Positions 23,252-33,727 of a DNA stretch of 64,000 bases are shown piece by piece. The DNA is from Elymus sibiricus (lineage: Eukaryota > Streptophyta > Magnoliopsida > Poales > Poaceae), in assembly GCA_039707655.1 (NCBI GenBank), contig CM077676.1, positions 238,594,866-238,658,865 of the forward strand, read 5' to 3'. The translations under genes were made by a program, and so were the position numbers. The notes under the pieces were generated by a model. The model was not told the DNA's origin, made no database searches, and saw only the letters and a list, made by a program, of their open reading frames with translations. The stretch's first letter is position 1. Each line of letters begins with the position of its first letter.

Positions 23252-23462
23252 AAAATTTTGGACTATTTAGTGACAAAAACCCTGGTGACGAAATAGGAAA
23301 CGTCGCCTAAAATCATTTTCTGTGACGGTCCACCGTCACGAGGTGTTTTCCTCCCGGGGCAGCACCCTCGGCAACTTTGGCGACGTTCTGGCCTGATTTT
23401 CGGCGACACTTTTGGGCGTCACTAGGCGTGCCCATTTTCTGGGACGATTCGTAGTGTCACAT
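23252..23462. mobile_element. Possible end of a CACTA-like or other DNA transposon
   Basis: The block starts CACTAAAAATTTTGG and is dense in short GTGACG/CGTCAC/CGTCGC motifs in both orientations, including a perfect 7-bp inverted repeat GTGACGG/CCGTCAC at 23322-23339, and ends TAGTGTCAC. Subterminal arrays of such motifs are typical of plant DNA transposons. I see no transposase and no matching second end, so class and limits are uncertain. Confidence 0.3.
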
Positions 23463-23956
23463 AAAATGTTGAGCGAGGCAATGTCTTCAAATATAATAAG
23501 AAAAATAACCGATTCTTTTTTAAGTTGACTAATGTAGTGGTGAAAGTCTATGTAGATATTTTCTGAAAGTAGTCGATCTCCTTTCTGACAGTATTCCTAA
23601 TTTTTTTGGTGAACCCCTACACTATATAATTTAAAACAGGGAAAAAAGTGTGCTTCCTGTGGTTTGAATGCAGGAAGTCGAGCACGCAGTACACACTGCA
23701 TTGCCAGTATGACATTCATAAGTTATCGATCAAAATGCTGATACTTGCTCACTTATAGGATGTCTAGTAGCGTCTACAGGTCCGCGCGGCTCATCTCATC
23801 GCCTGACGAAGGCAGACGCCATGTTTCAGTGCTGCAACGTGTCGATTAATGGCGGTCGGCGCATGCCAACTGCCATCGGCCATTGACACCACTTTTCCCC
23901 ACCGCCCACCAACTTTTGCCGCCTTTTTTTCCCGCCAGGCACCCGCCGCTCGCGGC
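23463..23956. other. Unassigned sequence before the promoter-like stretch
   Basis: No coding sequence or repeat that I recognise. The GC content rises from about 23,780, and 23870-23955 is C-rich on the plus strand, as in many grass promoters. Confidence 0.4.
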
Positions 23957-23962
23957 TATAAG
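23957..23962 (+). promoter_or_regulatory. TATA box of a putative low-copy promoter
   Basis: TATAAG lies in CGCGGCTATAAGAAGACCC, after a C-rich stretch. With the solo LTR removed, the following sequence is a CT-rich leader (24248-24290) and ATG GCT AAA TAG at about 24,299, which stops at once, so any gene downstream is truncated or the ATG is not the true start. E6 sequence follows soon after. Confidence 0.35.
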
Positions 23963-23978
23963 AAGACCCTCGCCATGA

Positions 23979-24242
23979 TGTGATAGCCTGGCTTAATAGG
24001 GATGATAGACTACTCATATCAATAAGGAATTCCTTCTTTTCTGGGAGCCCATTCGGATAGAACTCCAAAGTTAAGCGTGCTCAGCTTGGAGTAATTTTAG
24101 GATGGGTGACCGACCGGGAAGTTGCTCCCGGGTGCGCATGAGTGAGGACAAAGTGCGCAGGAAAGACTAGTATTGATCTGTGAGGCCAGTCTAGATGTCG
24201 CCAGGAGTAACGACCACCGGCGGGTGTGTCCGGGGCGTTACA
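23979..24242 (+). mobile_element. Solo LTR of Cassandra-type TRIM element
   Basis: A 264-bp sequence from TGTGATAGCC to GGGCGTTACA is flanked by the perfect 5-bp duplication CATGA (23974-23978, 24243-24247). It carries a 5S rRNA-like core, the hallmark of Cassandra LTRs. Only one LTR is present, so the element was reduced by LTR-LTR recombination. It has no coding capacity. Confidence 0.85.
24044..24150 (+). ncRNA. 5S rRNA-like sequence with pol III promoter boxes, in the solo LTR
   Basis: AACTCCAAAGTTAAGCGTGC (24061-24080) and GGATGGGTGACC (24100-24111) correspond to the A-box region and C box of plant 5S genes; the central element region lies between them. The rest departs from real 5S rRNA, so this is not a ribosomal gene. 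It could still drive RNA polymerase III transcription. Confidence 0.75.
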
Positions 24243-24703
24243 CATGACCAAATAGCTCATCCTCTATCCTCGCAGCCTCCACATCCCTCCACATTGACAT
24301 GGCTAAATAGATGACCGCCTCCATGACCAGTTAGCAGTTAACTTCCAACAAGTTTTATCAATTATACTTCTTTTATGTGAAGTCATCATCCCCATGGGAT
24401 TAGCATATGATCTCTCTTTTCTTTATTCTCTTTATTTTATTTCTAGGCTTGAATCAACAAAAGTAAAACAACACAACTCAAACTACTCTTTATTATATAA
24501 CTCTCACACTCGATTACATAGATAGATAGATCACAAAGCAAACACTCGAAACTAAATCATACTAAAACTTTATTCTTCTAAATCACGAAATGAGTAAGGA
24601 TCAAACTAAGATAGATAATTATGATAAAAGTGATGGTGATATGATACCGGGGCACCTCCCCCAAGCTTGGCACAAGCCAAGGGTGGTGCCCATCCCCATG
24701 TAC

Positions 24704-25249
24704 TCAAGTCTCCTTCTTCGGTGATGGTGGTGATGATGAGGTAGTAGGCTTGTTTTTTATTACATCATTTAGGATCTCCCTTAGGCTTTGAATTTCCCGA
24801 AGTACATGCTGGATCATATCTGCATTCTTCCGGACCTCGGCCATAATATGTTTATTCTCTGGCCCCCATGCTTTCTTCCCTGCATCACTTTCACTTGGAC
24901 GAGAGATGTCCCAATTGGAAGGTATGTGCGTGCGAGGAGTATTCTCAAACCCATAATTGTGAACCAGATTATGAATATTGTTCCGATGTAACCTTTGTAA
25001 GGGCCTCTTAGGGGGAAGGCCTTCTTGTACCTCTGGACTCCCATGGCTTGTTGTGCTTCTCATGGCTTGATAGGGATTTGGGGTTGTGGAGATGCCGGCA
25101 AGGGTACCCCTCTCGGAAGCAGGAGGGTGGACCTCCAGCGAATCTCCATCATCCTCTTCCATGGTGACCTCTTCTTCCTCCTCTCTCTTGAGTTCCATCT
25201 GAAGCAACCAGGCGTCGTCTCCCACGTTGTTGGAAGAAGAGGAAGACAT
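24704..25249 (-). CDS. E6 accessory ORF after integrase, unknown function
   Basis: The ATG at 25249 starts MSSSSSNNVGDDAWLLQMEL. About 181 residues: acidic Glu run near residue 25-40, a central DISRPSESDAGKKAWGPENK region, a helical heptad-like segment (IQHVLREIQSLREILNDVIK) and a Ser/Pro tail. The frame is open. It follows pol by about 400 bases, the position of the env-like or ORF-3 gene in Athila elements, but I see no signal peptide or membrane segment. AAGCTTGGGGGAGGTGCC lies just after its end. Function unknown; a coiled-coil protein is all the sequence supports. Confidence 0.6.
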   Translation of the reverse strand: MSSSSSNNVGDDAWLLQMELKREEEEEVTMEEDDGDSLEVHPPASERGTLAGISTTPNPYQAMRSTTSHGSPEVQEGLPPKRPLQRLHRNNIHNLVHNYGFENTPRTHIPSNWDISRPSESDAGKKAWGPENKHIMAEVRKNADMIQHVLREIQSLREILNDVIKNKPTTSSSPPSPKKET

Positions 25250-25643
25250 GATGCCTGGGCTCGAAAATCTGACAGAAAACAGCACGAAACAAGAACAGAG
25301 GAGAAACTTGCGATACGGTGGTCAAAACATCTGAGAGTATATATGATGAATTTTTTTCGTGCAGAACAAGTAATATGGAAGAAAAACGGAGTCAGGAAAG
25401 TCCACGGGGCAGCCACAAGATCGGTAGGCGCGCCCTGGGGGTAGGGCGCGCCCCCCAGGCTTGTCGCTCCCTCGTGCACTTTTCGGACTGTTTATTATTT
25501 TCCTAATTTTTTATATATTCCAAAACGAACAAAAAGTGCTTTTATGGAATTTTTGGAGTTGGTTTACTTACCGTACCACATATCTATTCCTTTTCAGGGT
25601 TCTGGACCATTCCGGAAGGTTTCTTCTATGTACTCCTCCGGTG

Positions 25644-28511
25644 TCAAGGTTTGAATAAAATTGGTTTCAACATTAATGGGCATACCTGAGATATAATGTT
25701 AATTCTTTGCCCATTAACCACTCTCGGATTAGTGCCTTCGGAGTTGTTTATCTTAATAGCTCCAGAGCGATAAACTTCTTCGATGATATATGGTCCTTCC
25801 CATTTAGAGAGAAGTTTTCCTGCAAAGAATCTTAAATGAGAATTGTATAATAGAACATGCTCACCTACTTTGAATTCCCTTTTCTGAATTCTTTTATCAT
25901 GCCATCTTTTAACCTTTTCTTTAAACAACTTGGCATTTTCATATGCTTGTGTTCTCCATTCATCTAGAGAGCTAATATTGAATAACCTCTTTTCACCGGA
26001 AAGTTTAAAATCATAGTTGAGTTCTTTAATGGCCCAATAAGCTTTATGTTCTAACTCAAGAGGTAAATGACATGCTTTTCCATAGACCATTTTATATGGA
26101 GACATACCCATATGATTTTTATAAGCAGTTCTATAAGCCCATAATGCATCATCAAGTTTCTTAGACCAATTCTTTCTGGATCTATTAACGGTCTTTGGCA
26201 AAATTAACTTTATTTCTCTATTACTCAATTCAACTGGACCACTAGATTGAGGATGATAAGGAGATGCAATTCTATGATTAACATCATATTTAGCAAGAAG
26301 TTTACGGAAAGCACCATGAATAAAATGTGAACCACCATCAGTCATTAAATATCTAGGGACTCCAAACCTCGGAAATATAACTTCTTTAAGCATTTGAATA
26401 GAAGTGTTATGATAAGCACTACTAGTTGGAATAGCTTCTACCCACTTAGTAACGTAATCAACAGCAACTAAAATATGAGTATACTCGTTAGAGGAAGGAA
26501 AAGGTCCCATATAATCAAAACCCCAAACATCAAATGGTTCAATAACAAGTGAATAATTCATAGGCATTTCCTGACGTCTACCAATATTACCAATTCTTTG
26601 ACATTCATCACAAGAAAGGACAAACTTACGTGCATCTTTGAAAAGAGTAGGCCAATAAAACCCAGATTGTAATACCTTATGTGTAGTTCTGTCTCCCGCA
26701 TGGTGTCCTCCGTATGCCTCGGAGTGACAATTCCGTAGGATTTGTTCCTGTTCATGCTCACGTACACAACGTCTAATAATACCATCTACTCCTTTATATA
26801 AATGTGGGTCATCCCAAAAGTAATGTCTTAAATCAAAGAAGAATTTTTTCTTTTGTTGGTAGGTAAAACTAGGTGGAATATATTTAGCAACGATATAATT
26901 AGCATAGTCTGCATACCAAGGAGTATTACGAGAAGCATTTATAACAGCTAATTGTTCATCAGGAAAACTATCATCAATAGGAAGTGGGTCATCAAGAACA
27001 TTTTCCATTCTAGACAAATTATCAGCTACGGGATTCTCAGCTCCCTTTCTGTCAACAATAAGCAAATCAAATTCTTGTAGCAAAAGAACCCACCTAATAA
27101 GTCTTTGTTTAGCATCCTTCTTATCCATAAGGTATTTAATAGCAGCATGATCGGTGTGAATAGTTACTTTAGAATCAACAATATAAGATCTAAAGTTATC
27201 ACATGCAAACACAACTGCTAAAAATTCTTTCTCAGTAGTGGCGTAATTTCTTTGAGCACTGTCTAGAGTTTTACTAGCATAATGAATAACATTTAATTTC
27301 TTATCAACTCTTTGTCCTAGAACAGCACCAACAGGATAATCACTAGCATCACACATAATTTCAAAAGGTAAGTTCCAATCAGGTGGTTGAACAATAGGTG
27401 CAGAAATTAAGACTTTCTTAAGTATTTCAAAGGCTTCTACACAATCATCATCAAAAACAAATGGAACATCTTTTTGCAAGAGATTAGTAAGAGGCCTAGA
27501 ACTTTTAGAGAAATCTTTTATAAACCTTCTATAGAAACCAGCATGACCAAGGAAACTTCTTATACCTTTGATATCTTTAGGACATGGCATTTTCTCAATT
27601 GCATCAACTTTAGCTTTATCAACTTCAATACCTCTTTTAGAAATTTTATGCCCAAGGACTATACCTTCGTTCACCATAAAGTGGCACTTCTCCCAATTCA
27701 AGACAAGATTAATTTCTTCACATCTCTGCAAAACTCGATCAAGGTTGCTTAAGCAATCATCAAAAGAAGTTCCGTAAACGGAGAAGTCATCCATGAATAC
27801 CTCAACAATCTTTTCGCAAAAGTTAGAGAATATAGCAGTCATACATCTTTGAAAGGTAGAAGGTGCATTACATAAACCGAAAGGCATACGAAGATAAGCA
27901 TAAGTTCCAAAAGGACAAGTAAAAGTGGTTTTCTCTTGATCTTCTTATGATACAGGTATTTGAGAGAAACCAGAATATCCATCTAGGAAGCAAAAGTGTG
28001 TATGCTTAGACAATCTTTCTAACATTTGATCAATAAAAGGCAAGGGGTAATGATCTTTCCTAGTAGCTTTATTTAATTTCCTAAAATCAATTACCATCCT
28101 ATAATCAGTTATAATTCTTTGTGGGATAAGTTCATTTTTATCATTAGGGACAACGGTAATACCTCCTTTCTTAGGAACACAATGAACGAGACTTACCCAT
28201 CTACTATCAGCTATAGGATAAATTATACCTGCCTCCAGAAGCATTAATATTTTAGTTCTTACCACATCCTTCATCTTAGGATTCAGCCGTCATTGATGAT
28301 CAATGACTGGCTTAGCATCGGGCTCCATATTAATCTTGTGCTGACATAGAGTGGGACTAATGCCCTTAAGATCATCAAGAGTATACCCAATAGCTGCATG
28401 GTGCTTCCTCAGACACTGATAATAACAAGATATATCTTCTCTTTTCTTCATGCTCTGAAAGGTTAGCACTGATAATAACAAGATATATCTTCTTTTCATC
28501 AAGATAAGCAT
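25644..28511 (-). pseudogene. pol: E6 pol: reverse transcriptase, RNase H, integrase
   Basis: One frame runs from 28511 to 25644 with two internal stops, TGA at 28290-28292 (after DAKPVIDHQ) and TAA at 27945-27947 (after FSQIPVS). RT motifs: VIDFRKLNKATRKDHYPLPF, then [29 protein letters not shown], and the catalytic FMDD box ([12 protein letters not shown]) near 27,800. RNase [16 protein letters not shown] and [12 protein letters not shown]. Integrase: an H-H-C-C zinc site around 26,570-26,700 (GGHH...CDECQR), then the three acidic residues in [16 protein letters not shown] and [11 protein letters not shown]. The 747-residue final piece is intact. Everything needed for copying was there before the two stops. 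Confidence 0.9.
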
Positions 28512-29202
28512 ATTTAAGTGTATCAGGTAGTTGCTTTAATTCAAACACATGATCACTCTTTGGTGGGAGAGGGTCTCCAAGAGTTTCAACAGGCAAATTA
28601 TGTTTAAGGATAGGTTCTTGTTTAAAGAATATCTCATCTATTTCATTTCTTTCATTCATATGCATATCATTTTCATGTTCTAGAAAATATTGTTCTAATG
28701 GATCAGTAGGAGGTACAACAATAGAAGCAAGACCAATAATTTCATCTTTATTAGATAATTCTTTCTCATGTGGTGTAATAGTATCTCTATTTGCAAGCTT
28801 AATAGTGACATCAATATCTTCAATCTCAACAGGTGCAATATCATTCATGACTTCTTGATATAAAGAGAAAGGGATAGCACTCACACTAGCACCCATATCA
28901 CATAAACCATGATAGCAATGGTCTCCAATTTTAACAGAAACAACAGGCTTGCCAACTACGGGCTTGTTCTTATCTAACATGTCTCGTTCATTTCTAACCG
29001 GTTTAGCAATTGTAGCAGCCTCTTCGCAAAAGTAAATAACATGTCCATCAATATTATCAACTAATAAATCTTTTACCATTGCAATATTAGGTTCAACTTT
29101 AATGTGTTCAGAAGGTTTAGGTGTTCTAATATTACTTTTATTAACCACAGTCGTAGCTTTAGCATGTTCTTTTATCCTAACAGGGAAAGGTGGTTTCTCC
29201 AT
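28375..29202 (-). pseudogene. E6 protease
   Basis: The frame holds the retropepsin site CDMGASVSAIPFSLYQEV at about 28,850-28,905. The stretch that normally follows, ending in an ILGRPF-type motif, is missing: after DTITPHEKEL the sequence jumps to an acidic linker, so there is an internal deletion. Near 28,470 a 53-bp tandem duplication throws the frame out before RT. Confidence 0.75.
28414..28493. repeat. 53-bp tandem duplication, partial second unit
   Basis: CACTGATAATAACAAGATAT and the next seven bases occur at 28414 and again at 28467, a 53-base period. As 53 is not a multiple of three, this shifts the frame between the protease linker and RT. Confidence 0.85.
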
Positions 29203-29952
29203 ATAAGCAGTAGCACAACTGGAACAACATTGTAAACAATTGTTTCTTCTTTAACACTAACATGCTCTTCATTTAATTCAATAGGTGGATGAAACTTAAA
29301 CCATTTCTCCTTAGGGAGATCAACATGAGCAGCAAATGATTCACAAAAAGTGGCTACTATCTCAGAGTCAAGTCCATATTTAGTACTAAACTTATGAAAA
29401 GCATCAGTTTCCATAAAAAGATTTAACACAATCAAACTTAAGATTTATACCTGACTCTTTACCTTTGTCGATTTCCCAATCTTCAGAGTTGCATTTAATT
29501 CTTTCTAGAAGATCCCATTTGAATTCAACAGTCCTCTTCATAAAGGAACCAGTAGAAGAAGTATCGAGCATGGATTGATCATTATGAGAAAGCCGAGCAT
29601 AAAAGTTTTGTATAATTATTTATCTTGAGAGCTAATGATTGGGGCATGTGTGCAACATATGCTTAAGCCTCCCCCAAGCTTGAGTGATACTTTCTCCTTC
29701 AAGAGGCCAAAAATTATATATATAATTCCGATCACGATGAACCAAAAGCATAGGATAAAACTTCTGGTAAAATTTCAGCTTCAACCGGTTCCAATCCCAT
29801 GTTCCAGTATCATCCAATAGCCTATACCATGTCAATGCCTTTCCCTCCAAAGATAAAGGGAATACCTTCTTCTTAACTCCATCCTCGGATAGACCTGCAA
29901 GCTAAAACAATCCACAAATTTCATCTATATATATCAAGTGCATATCCGGATG
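29172..29952 (-). pseudogene. gag: E6 gag, C-terminal two thirds
   Basis: The capsid motif KALTWYRLLDDTGTWDWNRL (about 29780-29840) is the Athila gag core, followed by FYQKFYPMLLVHRDRNYIYN and TQAWGRLKHMLHTCPNH. Several stops and shifts follow down to 29,172 (LPKEKWFKFHPPIEL). The N-terminal part is beyond E7 at 45407-45574. Confidence 0.75.
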
Positions 29953-31387
29953 TGCTACTTGTAGACTGCATTGGTATTTCCCCGAAGAGGAGAGGATGAT
30001 GCAGTATAGTAGAGATAAGTATTTCCCTCAGTTAAGAACCAAGGTTATCAATCCAGTAGGAGAACCAAGCAAGATCCAGTGAACAGCACCTACACACACA
30101 AAAGCAAACACTTGCACCCAACGCGAATAAGAGGGTTGTCAATCCTCTTAGCGGTTACTTGCAAGGATTAAGTCTGATAGAGATAAATTGATAAAGAAAT
30201 TTACTAAACTAAATAAAAGTAAATAAATTGCAGCAAGGTATTTTTAGGTTTTTTATATGATAAAGATAGACCCGGGGCCATAGTTTTCACTAGAGGATTC
30301 TCTCTCGAGCGCAGAAACATACGGTGGGTGAACAAATTACTGTTGGGCAATTGATAGAAAACCAAATAATTATGACGGATTCATGGCAATGATCATGTAT
30401 ATAGGCATCATGTCCAAGACAAGTAGACCGACTCCTGCCTGCATCTACTACTATTACTCCACTCATCGACCTCTCTCCAGCATGCATCTAGAGTATTAAG
30501 TTAATAAAAACAGAGTAATGCCTTAAGCAAGATGACATGATGTAGAGAAGCAAATTCAAGCAATATGAATAAACCCCATCTTTTTATCCTTAATGGCAAC
30601 AATACAAATACGTGTCATGTCCCCTTCTGTCACTAGGATTGAGCACCGCAAGATTGAACCCATCACAAAGCACCTCTCCCATTGCAAGATAAACCAATCT
30701 AGTTGGCCAAACCAAATCGATAGATCGGAGAGAAATACAAAGCTATATATACTCATGCATAAAAGAGTTTAGAGAAGACTCAAATATTTCTCATGAATAA
30801 TCTGATCATAAACTCACAATTCATCGGATCCCAACAAACACACCGCAAAAGAAGATTACATCGGATCCCAACAATTCATCGGAGAACATGATATTGAATA
30901 TCAAAGAGAGAGAAGAAGCCATCTAGCTACTAGCTATGGACCCGTAGGTCTGTGGTAAACTACTCACACATCATCGGAAGGGTAGCAAGGTTGATGTAGA
31001 AGCCCTCCGTGATCATTTCCCCCTCCGGCATAGTACCGGAAAAGGCCTCCAGATGGGATCGCGGAAGAACAGAGGCTTGCGGCGGCGGAAATGTTTTCTC
31101 TTCTGGCTCTCTGATGGTTTCCGAATATTTTTGAATTTATAGGAGTGGAATTAGGTCAAACGAAGCCATGTGGGCCCCACAAGGCATCAGGGCGTGCCCC
31201 CTGGGGCCGCGCCCTATTGCCTTGTGGAGGCTTCGCGAACCTTCTGGCCTCCTCTCCAAGTCTCCAGGGTCTCTTTTGTCCAAAAAAAAATCTCCATAAA
31301 GTTTCATGGCATTTGGACTTCGTTTGGTACTGATTCTCTGAAAAGCCAAAAACAAGCAGAAAACAGCAACTGGCACTGGGCACTAGG
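29953..31387 (-). repeat. E7 3' LTR, first part
   Basis: The remainder is at 39779-39889; together 1546 bases against 1541 in the other LTR. The break is the E8 insertion at CTAGG. Confidence 0.9.
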
Positions 31388-32327
31388 TGATGCGGAGCAT
31401 CCTTCGATCATCTCCATGGATACCTCACCAACTCACCAAGCACCAAGTGGACCTATGACAAGAGCTCGCGCATGTGCCATCGAGAACGAGGTGAACTCAC
31501 TCCTTTACAACTTTCATATGGATATGGATGGAACTTGGATGCTACCTCACAAAGAAACTCTGTGTATCATTAGGAATGATGGACTCGACCGTCAAGAGGC
31601 TAAGGACAATCGCCAAGGCCAAGGGGAACCAAGCCAAGAGCACGAGGACGATGGAGGAAGAATTACCAAAGGAAACAACACCTCCCAGGCGACCCCGTGC
31701 GCACGGGCCCTCTAGACCCCGTGCCCACGGGATAGGGCAAATCTACTGGACACCCCGTGCGCACGGGCCCCCTGGACCCCGTGCACATGGGCCTCGCCGC
31801 TGTAGAACCCCGTGCGCACGGGCCTGTACCGTGCACACGGGACCCCGTGCGCACGGGCCCCACTTACCCCGTGCGCACGGGCCACCCAGCGTGGTGGCTG
31901 ACTTCTGCCTGTTTTGCCCCCACTTCGTCCCTTACCTCTCACCTACTATATATTCCAAGGATAGACCATTTTTTAGGGTTAGCAAAGTGTATTGATATAT
32001 TCATAGAGGACTTTGCTCATCTACCACTCCTCTTGGAGATCAAGACCTCCTAGAGAGAAGATCCCCTAGTGGATTCAAGGCCCCTTCTAGGGAAGGATCC
32101 CCATCATAGTATCATCAAGACCTCACCTCCTTTGGAGTGGGAAGAACCTTATCTTTGTGCTATTTTCCTTTGATTGTCTATGTATGCTTGTGGATCTATG
32201 TATGCTACTCTAGTGGATGTGTGATTTGGGTTTGTTTGAGTGATTTCTCACTTGTGTTCTTGTGAGTTCATCCCTCTTGCACTCCAAGTGTGAAAAGATC
32301 TTCACTTAGGGTCTCTACCCTACAACA
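31388..32327 (+). repeat. E8 5' LTR
   Basis: It pairs with 38834-39773. It contains the palindrome array at 31694-31881 and, further on, a TATATATT sequence at about 31944-31951, a possible TATA box. Confidence 0.92.
31694..31881. repeat. Palindrome array CCCGTGCGCACGGG in the E8 5' LTR
   Basis: Eight copies or near copies of a 14-bp perfect palindrome, CCCGTGCGCACGGG, with spacers of 5-25 bases; variants are CCCGTGCCCACGGG, CCCGTGCACATGGG and CCGTGCACACGGG. Each can form a hairpin, and each contains the CpG-rich GTGCGCAC core. Confidence 0.9.
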
Positions 32328-32329
32328 TC

Positions 32330-32343
32330 TTGGTATCATGAGC
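32330..32343 (+). other. E8 primer-binding site
   Basis: TTGGTATCATGAGC, two bases after the LTR, resembles the initiator-Met-tRNA-type TTGGTATCAGAGC site. Confidence 0.75.
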
Positions 32344-33727
32344 CACGTTGATTCACATCTCGGAGTCCCTAACCCCCACTTTCTAGCCTGATTTTGCTTT
32401 GTTTTGTCCCAATTTCGAAAATCCCCACAAAAATAGCCATACCAATTTTTTTTGCTTTTGTTAGATCTCGTGAGATTTTGTTGATTTGGTCCACAAATTT
32501 CGTGTTTGGCAACTGGATCTACCCCTTACCCACCATCCCCCATCTTTCCCATCACCAATTTCCCCAGAATTTTGCAATTTTGCCGCGGATCTCGCGCTGT
32601 TCATCCGCAGCCGCTGACCCCATGCGCACGGGCCCCAGATACCCCGTGCACACGGGCCCAACTGACCCCGTGCGCACGGCCTCACCAGAGATCTATCACA
32701 TCCTGTTTTACACCAGTTTTGACACACACTTGCAACACTTTCGTTTTCCGCACTAACACACGTGTTTCCTTGAGAGTTTGAGTTGCGGTTGCCGTGTCCT
32801 AAGGTGTTTCGGCTACTTAGGGACGGTTCTACATCATCATCACCGCAATTCATCATCGCCCCGACCTCGACATCGACAAGTTCATTCCATACCAATCGAG
32901 GACGGTAACCTCGATGACACCTTGTATTTACCATTGCCATTGCATTGATAGCCTTGAGCCTATTGCGTCACTTACCCATCGAGACTAGCGAGTTGAGAAT
33001 TGCCGGGCCACGTATTTGTGCACCACAGTGATATGCCTACTCCGCATAGCTACATTCAGCATGCATTTATCTTGCTATCATCATCGTGCCATTAGTCTCT
33101 CCCGTGCATATCTTACTTGTCTTAGATATCGGCTCTAGCATCAAGCATTTTGGCATAGTAAAAAAACACATAAAAAGCTTTTAAGCAAAAGAGAAGAAAC
33201 AAAGAGCTTGTAAGCAATAGCATTGAGCCTTTTTGCATAGTAGATCATATAGGACCATACATACATATCATACGTGGGATTGAAGACAAGCACGTTACTC
33301 TCTTAGGTTGGTGCACAAGCGTATCTAGCCCATTTGAGCAATTGAGCTAGTGTCTCTCTAGCATCCGTGCAACAAGAGCCTTTTCCGTGGTTCCACATTT
33401 TGAGCTCATTCCTTGGTTGTGCGGATCCCATTCATCTTCGTGTGTGTGTTCCAAGTGTTCTCCTAGGGTGTTGATCTAATTGTCTTACTTGCAATTTGTG
33501 AATCTTCTCAACATTTTCGATATCTTGACTAACACTTGCTTGAATTTTGTGCCACTCTCCTAACCAAACTCCTCCATAAGCCTCACTTTGTAGGTGTGAG
33601 AAGCAAACCCGGTACCAATTCTACTATTGTTGCATTACATTGAGTGATACTTCATACATACGCAATCATCGGAAAAGGCACCTTTGGTATTGTTCTCTCA
33701 TTTCCTTCTCACCACCACTCGACTACG
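32344..33727 (+). other. E8 untranslated leader
   Basis: About 1.4 kb with no coding sequence. It contains three more palindrome copies at 32618-32679 (CATGCGCACGGG, CCCGTGCACACGGG, CCCGTGCGCACGG). The gag start follows at 33728. Confidence 0.7.

Noticed and set aside
24044..24150. A genuine 5S rRNA gene
   Set aside because: Only the internal promoter boxes match well; the ends and stems do not, and the sequence is bounded by LTR ends with a target duplication.
24704..25249. A true envelope gene in E6
   Set aside because: The position fits, but there is no signal peptide, transmembrane segment or cleavage site; only a coiled-coil-like segment is visible.
31694..31881. A CRISPR-like array
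   Set aside because: The repeats are palindromes of 14 bases with spacers of uneven and very short length, in a plant LTR, without any associated genes.
31528..31995. Open frames with repeated RAHGP and CARAP segments in the E8 LTRs
   Set aside because: They are read-outs of the palindrome array in several frames and both strands. Only the GPMTRARARA frame at the LTR start has support.
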